NCBI GenBank assembly: GCA_964342835.1
Contig: CAYFGJ010000024.1
Span: 1-13,058 of the forward strand
Direction: 5' to 3'
DNA: 13,058 nt
DNA from: GCA-2716945 sp964342835
GTDB lineage: Bacteria; Pseudomonadota; Gammaproteobacteria; GCA-002705445; GCA-002716945
Made by a program: the position numbers and the translations under genes. This document shows positions 6,559 through 13,058 of this stretch, piece by piece (the first letter of the stretch is position 1; each line of letters opens with the position of its first letter). The notes beneath the pieces are model-generated. The model searched no databases. It saw nothing but the letters and a program-made list of their open reading frames with translations, and was not told where the DNA came from.

Positions 6559-7991
6559 TACAATCCCCCAAAAACTTCTATCTGATCAAATAAACACATT
6601 GGTGTTGAATGTCCAACAAACATAGTTTGATTTGGTTCTCCTTTTCCGCAATTAGATGTTCCTAGAATTTTTTGTGAATCCTGATTACCAACCTTCTCTA
6701 AATTGTGCCAAAAATTTTTCGTAACTCCTCTGTAACTAGGATTTTTCACAATATTTTTTAATTCTCCATTTCTAATTAAAGTTCCTTTTTCGCAGCTAAA
6801 CTGAAATTTATTTCGTTTATCATCTATAGACCAAGAATTATTTGTTTCTAACAATATTCCATTTTCTACAGATGAAATCATATCAGCATCTGAATGTTCG
6901 CCAGGTTCAATATTAATGTTACCCATTCTATCAATTGGAGGTCTATTCCAATTACTCGCTCTTGAACATGCGACATGATCTAGACCCGTTCTTTGTCCTG
7001 ATATTTGACCTCCTATGGGGCGAACTAACATGCCATTTTTAATTAGATGTTGTTTAGATGCTTCTGTCCCGTCATCATCAAAATTGTATGTAGCTAATTG
7101 TGATTCAAGAGTAGGATTAAAAGTTACATTTAAACATTCAGAACCATATTGATATTTACCAAACATATCTAATGTTACAAAACTTGATCCAGCATAATTT
7201 CTTTCATCACCAAGAATTCTATCTAACTCAAGTGGATGACCTATAGATTCATGCAATTGAAGAATCATTTGATCAGGAGCTATCAAAGCTGACATTTTTT
7301 GATCTGGGCAATTAGGAGATTTTGATAATTGAATAGATTCTTCAGATAATTCTGCAGCTTTTTTATTTAAATTTATCCTATCTAAAAAGTCATATCCAAT
7401 TTGTCTTGCATGTGCATGTCCACCATAAGTTCTAGTCTGTATTTCTTTTTTATAAGTCGCAGAAACAACAATTTGAGGTAAAAGAAAAGAAATTCTTTGT
7501 CTAAAACATGATCCATTAGTATCAATGAATAATGTCTCTATTTTTTTATACCTTAAACTTGCACCCCAGTTTGATATAGAAGGTTTTGATTTAAGAATTT
7601 TATTTATATTTGTTAAATAATCAATTTTATCTTTAGTTGGAACTTGCGTCCAATTTGTTTCTTCTTTTGTATAATAATTTCCTTCAACTTTTCTTATAGT
7701 TTTATAGTCGGGCAGAAATGCTATCTTATGTTTAGTAAATTCAGACCAATCTATAGCCTCTTTTATGGCTAATTTTAGACCATTGGTTGTTAAATCACTT
7801 GATGAACCATAACCAATACCTCCATTATTAATTATAGAAACCATAACACCATCATCTTCTGAGACTGTTACAGGCTCTACAATATTTCTAGTAACAGATA
7901 TTGTATTAATAAATTGATTAACAAATCTAAAAGAACAGTAATCCACGTTCGGTGTTAGTTGTTTTACTTGGTTTATAAAATCTTCTTTCAT
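6558..7991 (-). CDS. tldD: TldD-like zinc metallopeptidase, catalytic subunit
   Basis: This protein of about 477 residues is the catalytic member of the TldD/TldE pair. The zinc motif HExxxH is intact as LHESIGHPLELDR (H247, E248, H252 counting from the ATG at 7991). The NCGKGEPNQ segment near the C-terminus supplies a cysteine (about C448) matching the third zinc ligand of E. coli TldD. RTYGGHAHARQIGYDF precedes the active site. The ATG at 7991 is favoured. An in-frame GTG at 8012 would add seven unconserved residues and run further into the arsS side. The gene heads the tldD-tldE-gltX block. It is divergent from arsS with essentially no spacer: its ATG overlaps a possible arsS ATG in a shared CATG. 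The family is clear; the peptide substrate is unknown. Confidence 0.88.
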   Translation of the reverse strand: MKEDFINQVKQLTPNVDYCSFRFVNQFINTISVTRNIVEPVTVSEDDGVMVSIINNGGIGYGSSSDLTTNGLKLAIKEAIDWSEFTKHKIAFLPDYKTIRKVEGNYYTKEETNWTQVPTKDKIDYLTNINKILKSKPSISNWGASLRYKKIETLFIDTNGSCFRQRISFLLPQIVVSATYKKEIQTRTYGGHAHARQIGYDFLDRINLNKKAAELSEESIQLSKSPNCPDQKMSALIAPDQMILQLHESIGHPLELDRILGDERNYAGSSFVTLDMFGKYQYGSECLNVTFNPTLESQLATYNFDDDGTEASKQHLIKNGMLVRPIGGQISGQRTGLDHVACSRASNWNRPPIDRMGNINIEPGEHSDADMISSVENGILLETNNSWSIDDKRNKFQFSCEKGTLIRNGELKNIVKNPSYRGVTKNFWHNLEKVGNQDSQKILGTSNCGKGEPNQTMFVGHSTPMCLFDQIEVFGGL

Positions 7992-8025
7992 GATAATATT
8001 AAATTGTAACACTAGAGAAGATCTA

Positions 8026-8985
8026 ATGCATGATGTTTACCAATTAATTAAGAATTCAGATTTCCCAACAATATTTAGGGACAAATTAAAATGTGTACAA
8101 ATAAATATGGGTTATAAATGTAATCAATCCTGTAGTCATTGTCATGTTAATGCTGGGCCTAATAGAAAAGAAATGATGAATAAAGAAACTGTAGATGACA
8201 TTATTAAATTTATTCAAAAAAATGATATACACAAAATTGATTTAACGGGTGGAGCTCCTGAATTAAATCCTTATTTCACATATTTAATTGAAAAATCGAA
8301 AAATCTTGGTTGTCATGTTATTGATAGATCAAATTTATCTATATTATTAGAACCTGACATGAAATATATGATTAAATTTTTAAAAAAACATAGTGTGGAA
8401 GTAATAGCATCATTACCATGCTACTTATCAGAAAATGTTGATAAACAAAGAGGGAAAGGAGTTTTTAAAAAAAGTATAAATGCACTGATAAAATTAAATG
8501 ATGAAGGTTATGGTATAGATAAAAATTTAATTCTTAATCTTGTTTATAATCCACAAGATGATAATTTACCTGCTGATCAAAAATTTCTAGAAAAACAATA
8601 CAAAACACACTTATACAAAAATTATAAAATAATATTTAATCATCTTTATACAATTACTAATATGCCTATATCAAGATTCGGTAGTATTTTGATCTCCAAA
8701 GGAAAATTCAATGATTATATAAATTTATTAAAAAAAACATCAAACCTAAAACATTTAGAAAATGTTATGTGTAAATCGCTTATTAGTATTGATTATCAAG
8801 GTTATATATATGACTGTGATTTTAATCAAATGTTAAATATGGGAATTGAAAAAAAAAGAAAAGTTCATATATCTCAATTATCTTCACAAGATTTATATAA
8901 AAAGAATATTACCACAGGAAAACATTGTTTTGGATGTATTGCAGGGAATGGAAGTAGTTGTGAAGGTAATTTAAACAATGATTAG
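8026..8985 (+). CDS. arsS: ArsS-type radical SAM enzyme (arsenosugar biosynthesis)
   Basis: The product carries the radical SAM cluster motif CNQSCSHC (CxxxCxxC) followed by HVNAGPNR, then DLTGGAPELNP, YTITNMPISRFG, SIDYQGYIYDCDFNQML, and a Cys-rich tail HCFGCIAGNGSSC. This is the complete signature of the ArsS family with its DUF3641-type C-terminal domain. In cyanobacteria ArsS is reported to transfer the 5'-deoxyadenosyl group of SAM to dimethylarsenite, the first committed step to arsenosugars. The family was first noted as rSAM/selenodomain because some members have selenocysteine in the tail; here that position is an ordinary TGT Cys codon. I prefer the ATG at 8026 (319 residues): AGAGAAG lies before it and family members begin shortly before the FP...R..L segment. 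An ATG at 7990 would add 12 residues and overlap the tldD start. The stop overlaps the next gene by eight bases. Confidence 0.9.
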   Translation: MHDVYQLIKNSDFPTIFRDKLKCVQINMGYKCNQSCSHCHVNAGPNRKEMMNKETVDDIIKFIQKNDIHKIDLTGGAPELNPYFTYLIEKSKNLGCHVIDRSNLSILLEPDMKYMIKFLKKHSVEVIASLPCYLSENVDKQRGKGVFKKSINALIKLNDEGYGIDKNLILNLVYNPQDDNLPADQKFLEKQYKTHLYKNYKIIFNHLYTITNMPISRFGSILISKGKFNDYINLLKKTSNLKHLENVMCKSLISIDYQGYIYDCDFNQMLNMGIEKKRKVHISQLSSQDLYKKNITTGKHCFGCIAGNGSSCEGNLNND

Positions 8986-9643
8986 TATTATTATACCTAC
9001 ATACAATGAAGAAAAACAAATTGTTAAAACTCTTGAAAATTTAAATCAAATTAAAAGAGAAATTCCAATTGAAATAATTCTTGTTGATGGCAGTAGCAAT
9101 GATAATACAGTAAAACTTTCAAAGAATTTAGTAGATAAAATTTTTATAAGTCATAAATGTCGTGCAATTCAACAAAATATTGGTGCATCTATATCTTCTG
9201 GTGAAATAATTCTATTCTTACATGCGGATACTATAATTCCAAAAATTGCACTGAAGATGCTTGAGAAACAACAGAAAAATATTAAGTGGGGTTTCTATAA
9301 TATAGCTTTTGATGTTATGCAATTAAAATTTTATATATTGAGTAGTTGTATTAACTTTAGATCAAAAGTATTTAAGTATGGAACTGGAGATCAATGTCTT
9401 TTTATAACAAAGAATTTATTTAATCAAATTGGTGGTTTTCCAAATATCGATCTTATGGAGGATATAGCAATATGTCAAAAATTAAAAAAAATATTCTATC
9501 CATCAATTTTGAATCATAGTGTCATTACATCAGCTAGAAAATGGGAAAAAGAAGGTTATCTAAAAACTATATTAAAAATGAAATTATTAAGATTATTATA
9601 TAAGGTAGGCTGTAATCCTTCTTTTTTACAGAAATATTATTAA
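8978..9643 (+). CDS. Family 2-like glycosyltransferase associated with ArsS (TIGR04283 type)
   Basis: This 221-residue GT-A protein matches the small transferase that accompanies ArsS-type radical SAM proteins. It shows SIIIPTYNEE (3-12), LVDGSSNDNT (35-44), FLHADT (80-85, in place of the usual DxD), GTGDQCLF (135-142), GGFPNIDLMEDIAIC (152-166) with the general-base-like MED, and SARKWEKEG (185-193). Normally a GRAxQMNxGA segment follows the first domain; here it is CRAIQQNIGA, with Cys and Gln substitutions. It has no transmembrane segments. The ATG overlaps the arsS stop (ATGATTAG), indicating translational coupling. A role in adding or handling the sugar or aglycone of an arsenosugar is inferred from conserved linkage; no activity is proven that I know of. 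The cofC-like transferase follows after two bases. Confidence 0.88.
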   Translation: MISIIIPTYNEEKQIVKTLENLNQIKREIPIEIILVDGSSNDNTVKLSKNLVDKIFISHKCRAIQQNIGASISSGEIILFLHADTIIPKIALKMLEKQQKNIKWGFYNIAFDVMQLKFYILSSCINFRSKVFKYGTGDQCLFITKNLFNQIGGFPNIDLMEDIAICQKLKKIFYPSILNHSVITSARKWEKEGYLKTILKMKLLRLLYKVGCNPSFLQKYY

Positions 9644-9645
9644 TT

Positions 9646-10230
9646 ATGAATTCTATAAACATATTCACTAAATGTCCTTATACTAGTGAATGCAAAACAA
9701 GATTAAAATCTTTATTAAATAAAGATGAAAGAGCCTATTTATCTCAATATATGCTACTCAATATTCTTAATGAATTAAATTATATTGATAATTGTGAAAT
9801 TAATCTTTGGGTCTATCCTAATTTTAATAATGTATTTTTTAAAAAAATTTCAAAAAAATATAAATTAAATCTATATAAACAAATAGGAAATAATCTATCA
9901 CAAAGATTAGATTATTGTATTTTTAATCAATCTTCTGTTTGTGAAAAAGTGCTTATCATTGGATCAGATATACCAACTCTAAATCATCAAATTATTAATA
10001 AAGCTATCAAATCTCTTAATTATAAAAAATATGTTATAGGGCCAAGTAAAGATGGTGGGTTTTATTTATTAGGCACCACAATATCATTCAATAAAATATT
10101 TAATTCATTCAATACTGAAAAAATTATGTTTTCCAGTCTTGTGGATAGTATAGTTGCTAATAATCATGATTATTCTTTACTAGACAAATTAAAAGATATA
10201 GATACAAAAGAAGACTTACTTACTATCTGA
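9646..10230 (+). CDS. CofC-like nucleotidyl/glycosyltransferase associated with ArsS (TIGR04282, DUF2064 type)
   Basis: This 194-residue protein has the GT-A-like fold of the DUF2064/TIGR04282 family, related to CofC and other nucleotidyltransferases. Motifs include INIFTKCPYTSECKTRL (4-20, where the usual form is FaKxPxxGxvKTRL), LIIGSDIPTL (103-112) with D108, GPSKDGGFYLLG (132-143), and the C-terminal LKDIDTKEDLL (182-192). It is cytosolic and of normal length. It is the third gene of the arsS cassette, two bases after the preceding gene, and is the usual companion of that transferase. Activation of a sugar or polyol donor as a nucleotide conjugate would fit the fold and the pathway, but this is inference. 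The last 15 bases overlap the end of the convergent WaaE-like gene, and no clear terminator separates them. Confidence 0.88.
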   Translation: MNSINIFTKCPYTSECKTRLKSLLNKDERAYLSQYMLLNILNELNYIDNCEINLWVYPNFNNVFFKKISKKYKLNLYKQIGNNLSQRLDYCIFNQSSVCEKVLIIGSDIPTLNHQIINKAIKSLNYKKYVIGPSKDGGFYLLGTTISFNKIFNSFNTEKIMFSSLVDSIVANNHDYSLLDKLKDIDTKEDLLTI

Positions 10231-11010
10231 TTTTTTTTTTGGGAAATGAGTTTTAGGATCAACATTATTCTCGTAGAGTTCATTTAATTTCACATATTTC
10301 ATATATGTATTAAACATCGTTGTAATAGCTACAGTGAAACCATCTAATCCCTGAAATATACCTCCTTTAATGAAAAGTTTCTTAAACAATGCAAAAAGTG
10401 AATGTGTTATAGGTCTAATTTTAGAAGCTCTTACACCTTTCGAATGTAACGTTTTTGCGCTTTGTGTACTATAAAAATTAATTTTATTAATCCATTCATT
10501 ATAAGAATCATATGTGTGATGAATAATATGGTAGTCGGTTTTAAATTCAGATGTAACTGGAATAAATGAATGGGATGTTCTATCTATATAATTTGTTTTA
10601 TTTTTATTATAAAGCCTAACAACTCTATCAGGATAAAATCCAGCTGCCTTAATCCATCTAGTACCACAGTAATTTTGTCTTCTAAATGAATATCCATCAT
10701 ATTTACTATTTTCTAAATCTAAAGACTTTACAAATTGTATTAAATTATTCTCTAATTTTTCATCTGCATCTAAACTAAATATCCAATTGTTGGAAGCGAA
10801 ATGAGATGCGTGTATTTTTTGTGGCCCATCACCTAGAAAAGGTTGTTCAATAACTTTCACTCCTAAATCTTTTGCAATTACACAAGTATTATCTTTGCTA
10901 ACAGAATCAAGTACAATTATTTCATCACATATTTTTTTTAATGATAAAATACATTCTTTTATGTGTTTTTCATTATTTAACGTAATTATAGTGCCTGTTA
11001 TATTATTCAT
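10216..11010 (-). CDS. Family 2 glycosyltransferase, WaaE/LgtF-like (LPS core)
   Basis: This 264-residue GT-A glycosyltransferase resembles the WaaE/KdtX/LgtF group, which adds glucose to inner-core heptose of lipopolysaccharide at the inner face of the cytoplasmic membrane. Visible features are GTIITLNNEKHIKECILSL at the N-terminus, the nucleotide-binding IIVLDSVSKDNT (31-42), and the metal site SLDADEKL (79-86, D81-A-D83). The family-specific stretch RRQNYCGTRWIKAAGFYPDR with RLYNK follows. A weakly hydrophobic, basic C-terminal region may contact the membrane. The ATG overlaps the stop of the GT4 gene (ATGA), so the two are coupled. A ten-A run near the 3' end encodes KKK. The 3' end overlaps the convergent cofC-like gene by 15 bases. 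The sugar and acceptor are inferred from family only. Confidence 0.87.
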   Translation of the reverse strand: MNNITGTIITLNNEKHIKECILSLKKICDEIIVLDSVSKDNTCVIAKDLGVKVIEQPFLGDGPQKIHASHFASNNWIFSLDADEKLENNLIQFVKSLDLENSKYDGYSFRRQNYCGTRWIKAAGFYPDRVVRLYNKNKTNYIDRTSHSFIPVTSEFKTDYHIIHHTYDSYNEWINKINFYSTQSAKTLHSKGVRASKIRPITHSLFALFKKLFIKGGIFQGLDGFTVAITTMFNTYMKYVKLNELYENNVDPKTHFPKKKSDSK

Positions 11011-12089
11011 AAAGTTTCTACATATTTTTTAATTTTTTCAAAATGTAAATCATAATTATACTTATAATCTGCAAAAGCCTTAGCTTTTTTTGATAAATTT
11101 GTTCTCAATATCTTATCTTTTTTCATTTGTAAAATTTTTTTACAAAGGTCATCTGAGTTTTTAGGTTCAAATAAAAGTCCATTCTTTCCATCTTCAATAA
11201 TTTCAGGTACCCCACCAGCATTACTACCTATTACCGGGACATTCATTATCATTGCTTCAGCCAAAACTAATCCAAATGTTTCTTCAAATGTAGGTAATAT
11301 TACCAGATCTACATAAGGCATGATTGACATTGGGTTTTCAATAAAATCAATAAACTTAATATATCCTTTTAAATCATTTTCAGCAATTAACTTATCTAAT
11401 CGGGATTTATAATCTTGGTTCATTACGTGACCAATACTTAACAATTGGATTTCGTCTGGTTGTATTTTTTTAATAGCTTCTATAACTAAATGTTGGCCTT
11501 TTTGTTCCTCAACCCGAGAAAATAATCCTATAGTGAATAAATCTGGTTTCAAATTAATTTCTTTAAAATATTTACTTTTATGGCTTATATCAATTTTGCT
11601 TGGACAAGAAATTCCATATGTTAATAGTTTTATTTTATCATTACTAATAGGATAGAATCTCTCTGCTTCATTTTTTAACTTTTCTGTAATAACTAAAACT
11701 AGATCGATATATCTAAAAATAATTGAATGGTAGAAATCATTTTTATATCTAGTTATTTTCATTTGTCTATAATAAATTAATGATATATCTCTTCTGCAAA
11801 ATATTTTAATTAGAACAGAAAATAATATATCTTTTGACCAGCTAACATGAATAACTTCTATATTATTCTGATTTATATATTTTGAAATCTTGAAAACATA
11901 AAACAAGATATTAAATATATTAATTTTGCTAATTGACAAACCTGGACAATAAATGCGCTTTTGTATCTCTGAATCTCTTCTAGAAATGGTATAAATAGAA
12001 TTATTATCATAATAATTAACCATTCTAGTGAAATACAATTCTAAGCCACCTATATCTGGAGATGTACAAATTGCTAATATTTTTTTCAT
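11007..12089 (-). CDS. Family 4 glycosyltransferase (GT-B)
   Basis: This 360-residue retaining GT4 enzyme has an N-terminal domain with KKILAICTSPDIGGLELYFTR, in which the GGLE loop sits where GGxE/GGAE is usual at the acceptor side. The C-terminal donor domain starts near IGLFSRVEEQKGQHLVIEA (187-205) and contains the EX7E signature FEETFGLVLAEAM (268-280, E270 and E278) and VIGSNAGGVPEII (286-298). It lacks a signal peptide and should act at the cytoplasmic membrane on a lipid-linked glycan or lipopolysaccharide. It is coupled by ATGA to the WaaE-like GT2 downstream and is divergent from the UDP-glucuronate decarboxylase gene across 78 bases. Members use UDP- or GDP-sugars; the donor here cannot be read. 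UDP-xylose is a contextual possibility given the neighbouring decarboxylase. Confidence 0.88.
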   Translation of the reverse strand: MKKILAICTSPDIGGLELYFTRMVNYYDNNSIYTISRRDSEIQKRIYCPGLSISKINIFNILFYVFKISKYINQNNIEVIHVSWSKDILFSVLIKIFCRRDISLIYYRQMKITRYKNDFYHSIIFRYIDLVLVITEKLKNEAERFYPISNDKIKLLTYGISCPSKIDISHKSKYFKEINLKPDLFTIGLFSRVEEQKGQHLVIEAIKKIQPDEIQLLSIGHVMNQDYKSRLDKLIAENDLKGYIKFIDFIENPMSIMPYVDLVILPTFEETFGLVLAEAMIMNVPVIGSNAGGVPEIIEDGKNGLLFEPKNSDDLCKKILQMKKDKILRTNLSKKAKAFADYKYNYDLHFEKIKKYVETL

Positions 12090-12121
12090 AAATTTTATAT
12101 AAAAATGGTAAAAAAAATAGT

Positions 12122-12127
12122 TATAAT
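12122..12127 (+). promoter_or_regulatory. Possible -10 box for the UDP-glucuronate decarboxylase gene
   Basis: A perfect TATAAT lies 40 bases upstream of the ATG at 12168 in the divergent spacer. The matching -35 position is only A/T-rich (ATAAAA at 17 bases), with no good consensus. The spacer must also hold a promoter for the divergent GT4 gene, for which I see no clear candidate. Confidence 0.3.
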
Positions 12128-12167
12128 GTATTGTAGAGTTTTCGAATACATAAATAAATAATAATCA

Positions 12168-13058
12168 ATGAAAAAAATCCTAATTACTGGTGGGGCTGGC
12201 TTTATAGGTTCCCATTTATGCAAAAAACTTCTTGATGAAGGTAATGATGTATTGTGTCTAGACAACTATTTTACGGGCACAAAACAAAATATAACATCAC
12301 TATTATCCAATCCTTATTTTGAAACTATCAGACATGATATATGTTTTCCACTCTATGTTGAGGTTGATCAAATATTTAATTTAGCTTGCCCTGCATCCCC
12401 TATTCATTATCAACATGATCCTGTTCAAACAACAAAAACAAGTGTTCATGGTGCTATAAATATGTTAGGACTAGCCAAACGTATTAATGCAAGGATTTTA
12501 CAAGCTTCTACTTCAGAAGTTTATGGAGATCCAGAAACTCATCCACAAAATGAAAACTATTGGGGAAATGTAAATCCAATCGGACCTAGAAGTTGTTATG
12601 ATGAAGGTAAAAGATGTGCTGAAACATTATTTTTTGACTACTACAGACAACACAGGTTGGATATAAAAGTTGTACGTATATTTAATACATACGGACCTAA
12701 AATGCACCCAAATGATGGAAGAGTGGTAAGTAATTTTATTATGCAGGCATTAACTAATAAAGACATTACTGTTTTTGGTGATGGAAAGCAAACACGATCA
12801 TTTTGTTATATAGATGATATGGTTAATGGTCTTCAGAAAATGATGGACTCAGACAAAAAAGTAATAGGTCCTATTAATTTAGGAAATCCAACCGAATTAA
12901 AAATTATTGATCTTGCAAAAGTAATAATAAAAATGACTAACTCGAAATCTAAAATTATTCATGCAGATTTACCTATGGATGACCCCGTTAGAAGAAAACC
13001 TGATATATCTATTGCAAAAGAAATATTAGACTGGGAACCAGATATAACAGTTGAAGAT
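12168..13058 (+). CDS. UDP-glucuronate decarboxylase (UDP-xylose synthase), cut by the window edge
   Basis: The first 297 codons are visible and run open to the window end; family length suggests 10-25 residues are missing. It is a short-chain dehydrogenase-type NAD+ enzyme that converts UDP-glucuronate to UDP-xylose. The Rossmann motif is GGAGFIGSH (8-16). The catalytic region is STSEVYGDP (114-122, with T115, S116 and the decarboxylase-specific E117), and Y144-x3-K148 lies in NPIGPRSCYDEGKR. The conserved FNTYGPKMHPNDGRVVSNF and GDGKQTRSFCY segments and the DDPVRRKPDI motif carrying a conserved active-site Arg point to UXS over other nucleotide-sugar epimerases or dehydratases. No N-terminal membrane anchor is present, so it is the soluble bacterial type. 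It probably supplies pentose donor to the neighbouring surface-glycan glycosyltransferases. Its 3' neighbour is unknown. Confidence 0.93.
   Translation, partial: MKKILITGGAGFIGSHLCKKLLDEGNDVLCLDNYFTGTKQNITSLLSNPYFETIRHDICFPLYVEVDQIFNLACPASPIHYQHDPVQTTKTSVHGAINMLGLAKRINARILQASTSEVYGDPETHPQNENYWGNVNPIGPRSCYDEGKRCAETLFFDYYRQHRLDIKVVRIFNTYGPKMHPNDGRVVSNFIMQALTNKDITVFGDGKQTRSFCYIDDMVNGLQKMMDSDKKVIGPINLGNPTELKIIDLAKVIIKMTNSKSKIIHADLPMDDPVRRKPDISIAKEILDWEPDITVED

Noticed and set aside
7989..10230. RiPP pathway built from TldD/TldE plus a radical SAM enzyme
   Set aside because: The radical SAM protein has the full ArsS signature, the two operons are divergent, and no short precursor-like gene lies between or beside them.
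10200..10240. Rho-independent terminator after the arsS cassette
   Set aside because: A T10 run is present, but the only stem before it is AGATA/TATCT with a 19-base loop, too weak to call.

Overview
This AT-rich window comes from a Gram-negative bacterium with very compact gene packing. The tRNA-Glu closely resembles the gammaproteobacterial type and has an encoded CCA. Lipopolysaccharide-type glycosyltransferases are present, and almost every gene overlaps its neighbour or lies a few bases from it. This suggests a streamlined, low-GC, probably aquatic proteobacterium, with marine gammaproteobacteria as the best guess. The sequence alone does not fix the taxon.

Layout. At the left edge a fumarylacetoacetate-hydrolase-family enzyme (minus strand) is divergent from a family 9, heptosyltransferase-like glycosyltransferase (plus strand). 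From about 7991 down to 1714 every gene is on the minus strand, in the order tldD-like, tldE-like, gltX, tRNA-Glu(UUC), a cold-shock protein gene, a zinc-ribbon Nudix hydrolase, an exported protein of unknown function and a small one-helix membrane protein. The tldD, tldE and gltX genes are tightly coupled. So are the last three genes, which share a TAATG junction and an 11-base overlap. The tRNA appears to have its own promoter. A perfect 28-base tandem triplication covers the 3' end of the cold-shock gene and its downstream spacer.

From 8026 to 10230 on the plus strand lies a three-gene cassette: an ArsS-type radical SAM enzyme with its Cys-rich C-terminal domain, and the two small transferases that usually accompany it (the rSAM/selenodomain-associated, or arsenosugar-biosynthesis, families). 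No arsM methyltransferase is visible in the window. The cassette converges on a minus-strand pair of surface-glycan glycosyltransferases (a family 4 enzyme followed by a WaaE-like family 2 enzyme). Divergent from that pair, a UDP-glucuronate decarboxylase gene runs off the right edge.

The main theme is cell-surface sugar chemistry (GT9, WaaE-like GT2, GT4, UDP-xylose synthesis) surrounding a probable arsenosugar module, next to a housekeeping translation block. No CRISPR array, insertion sequence, phage gene or integrase was seen. No stretch over 300 bases lacks a gene; the longest spacers are about 70-80 bases (3805-3877 and 12090-12167).
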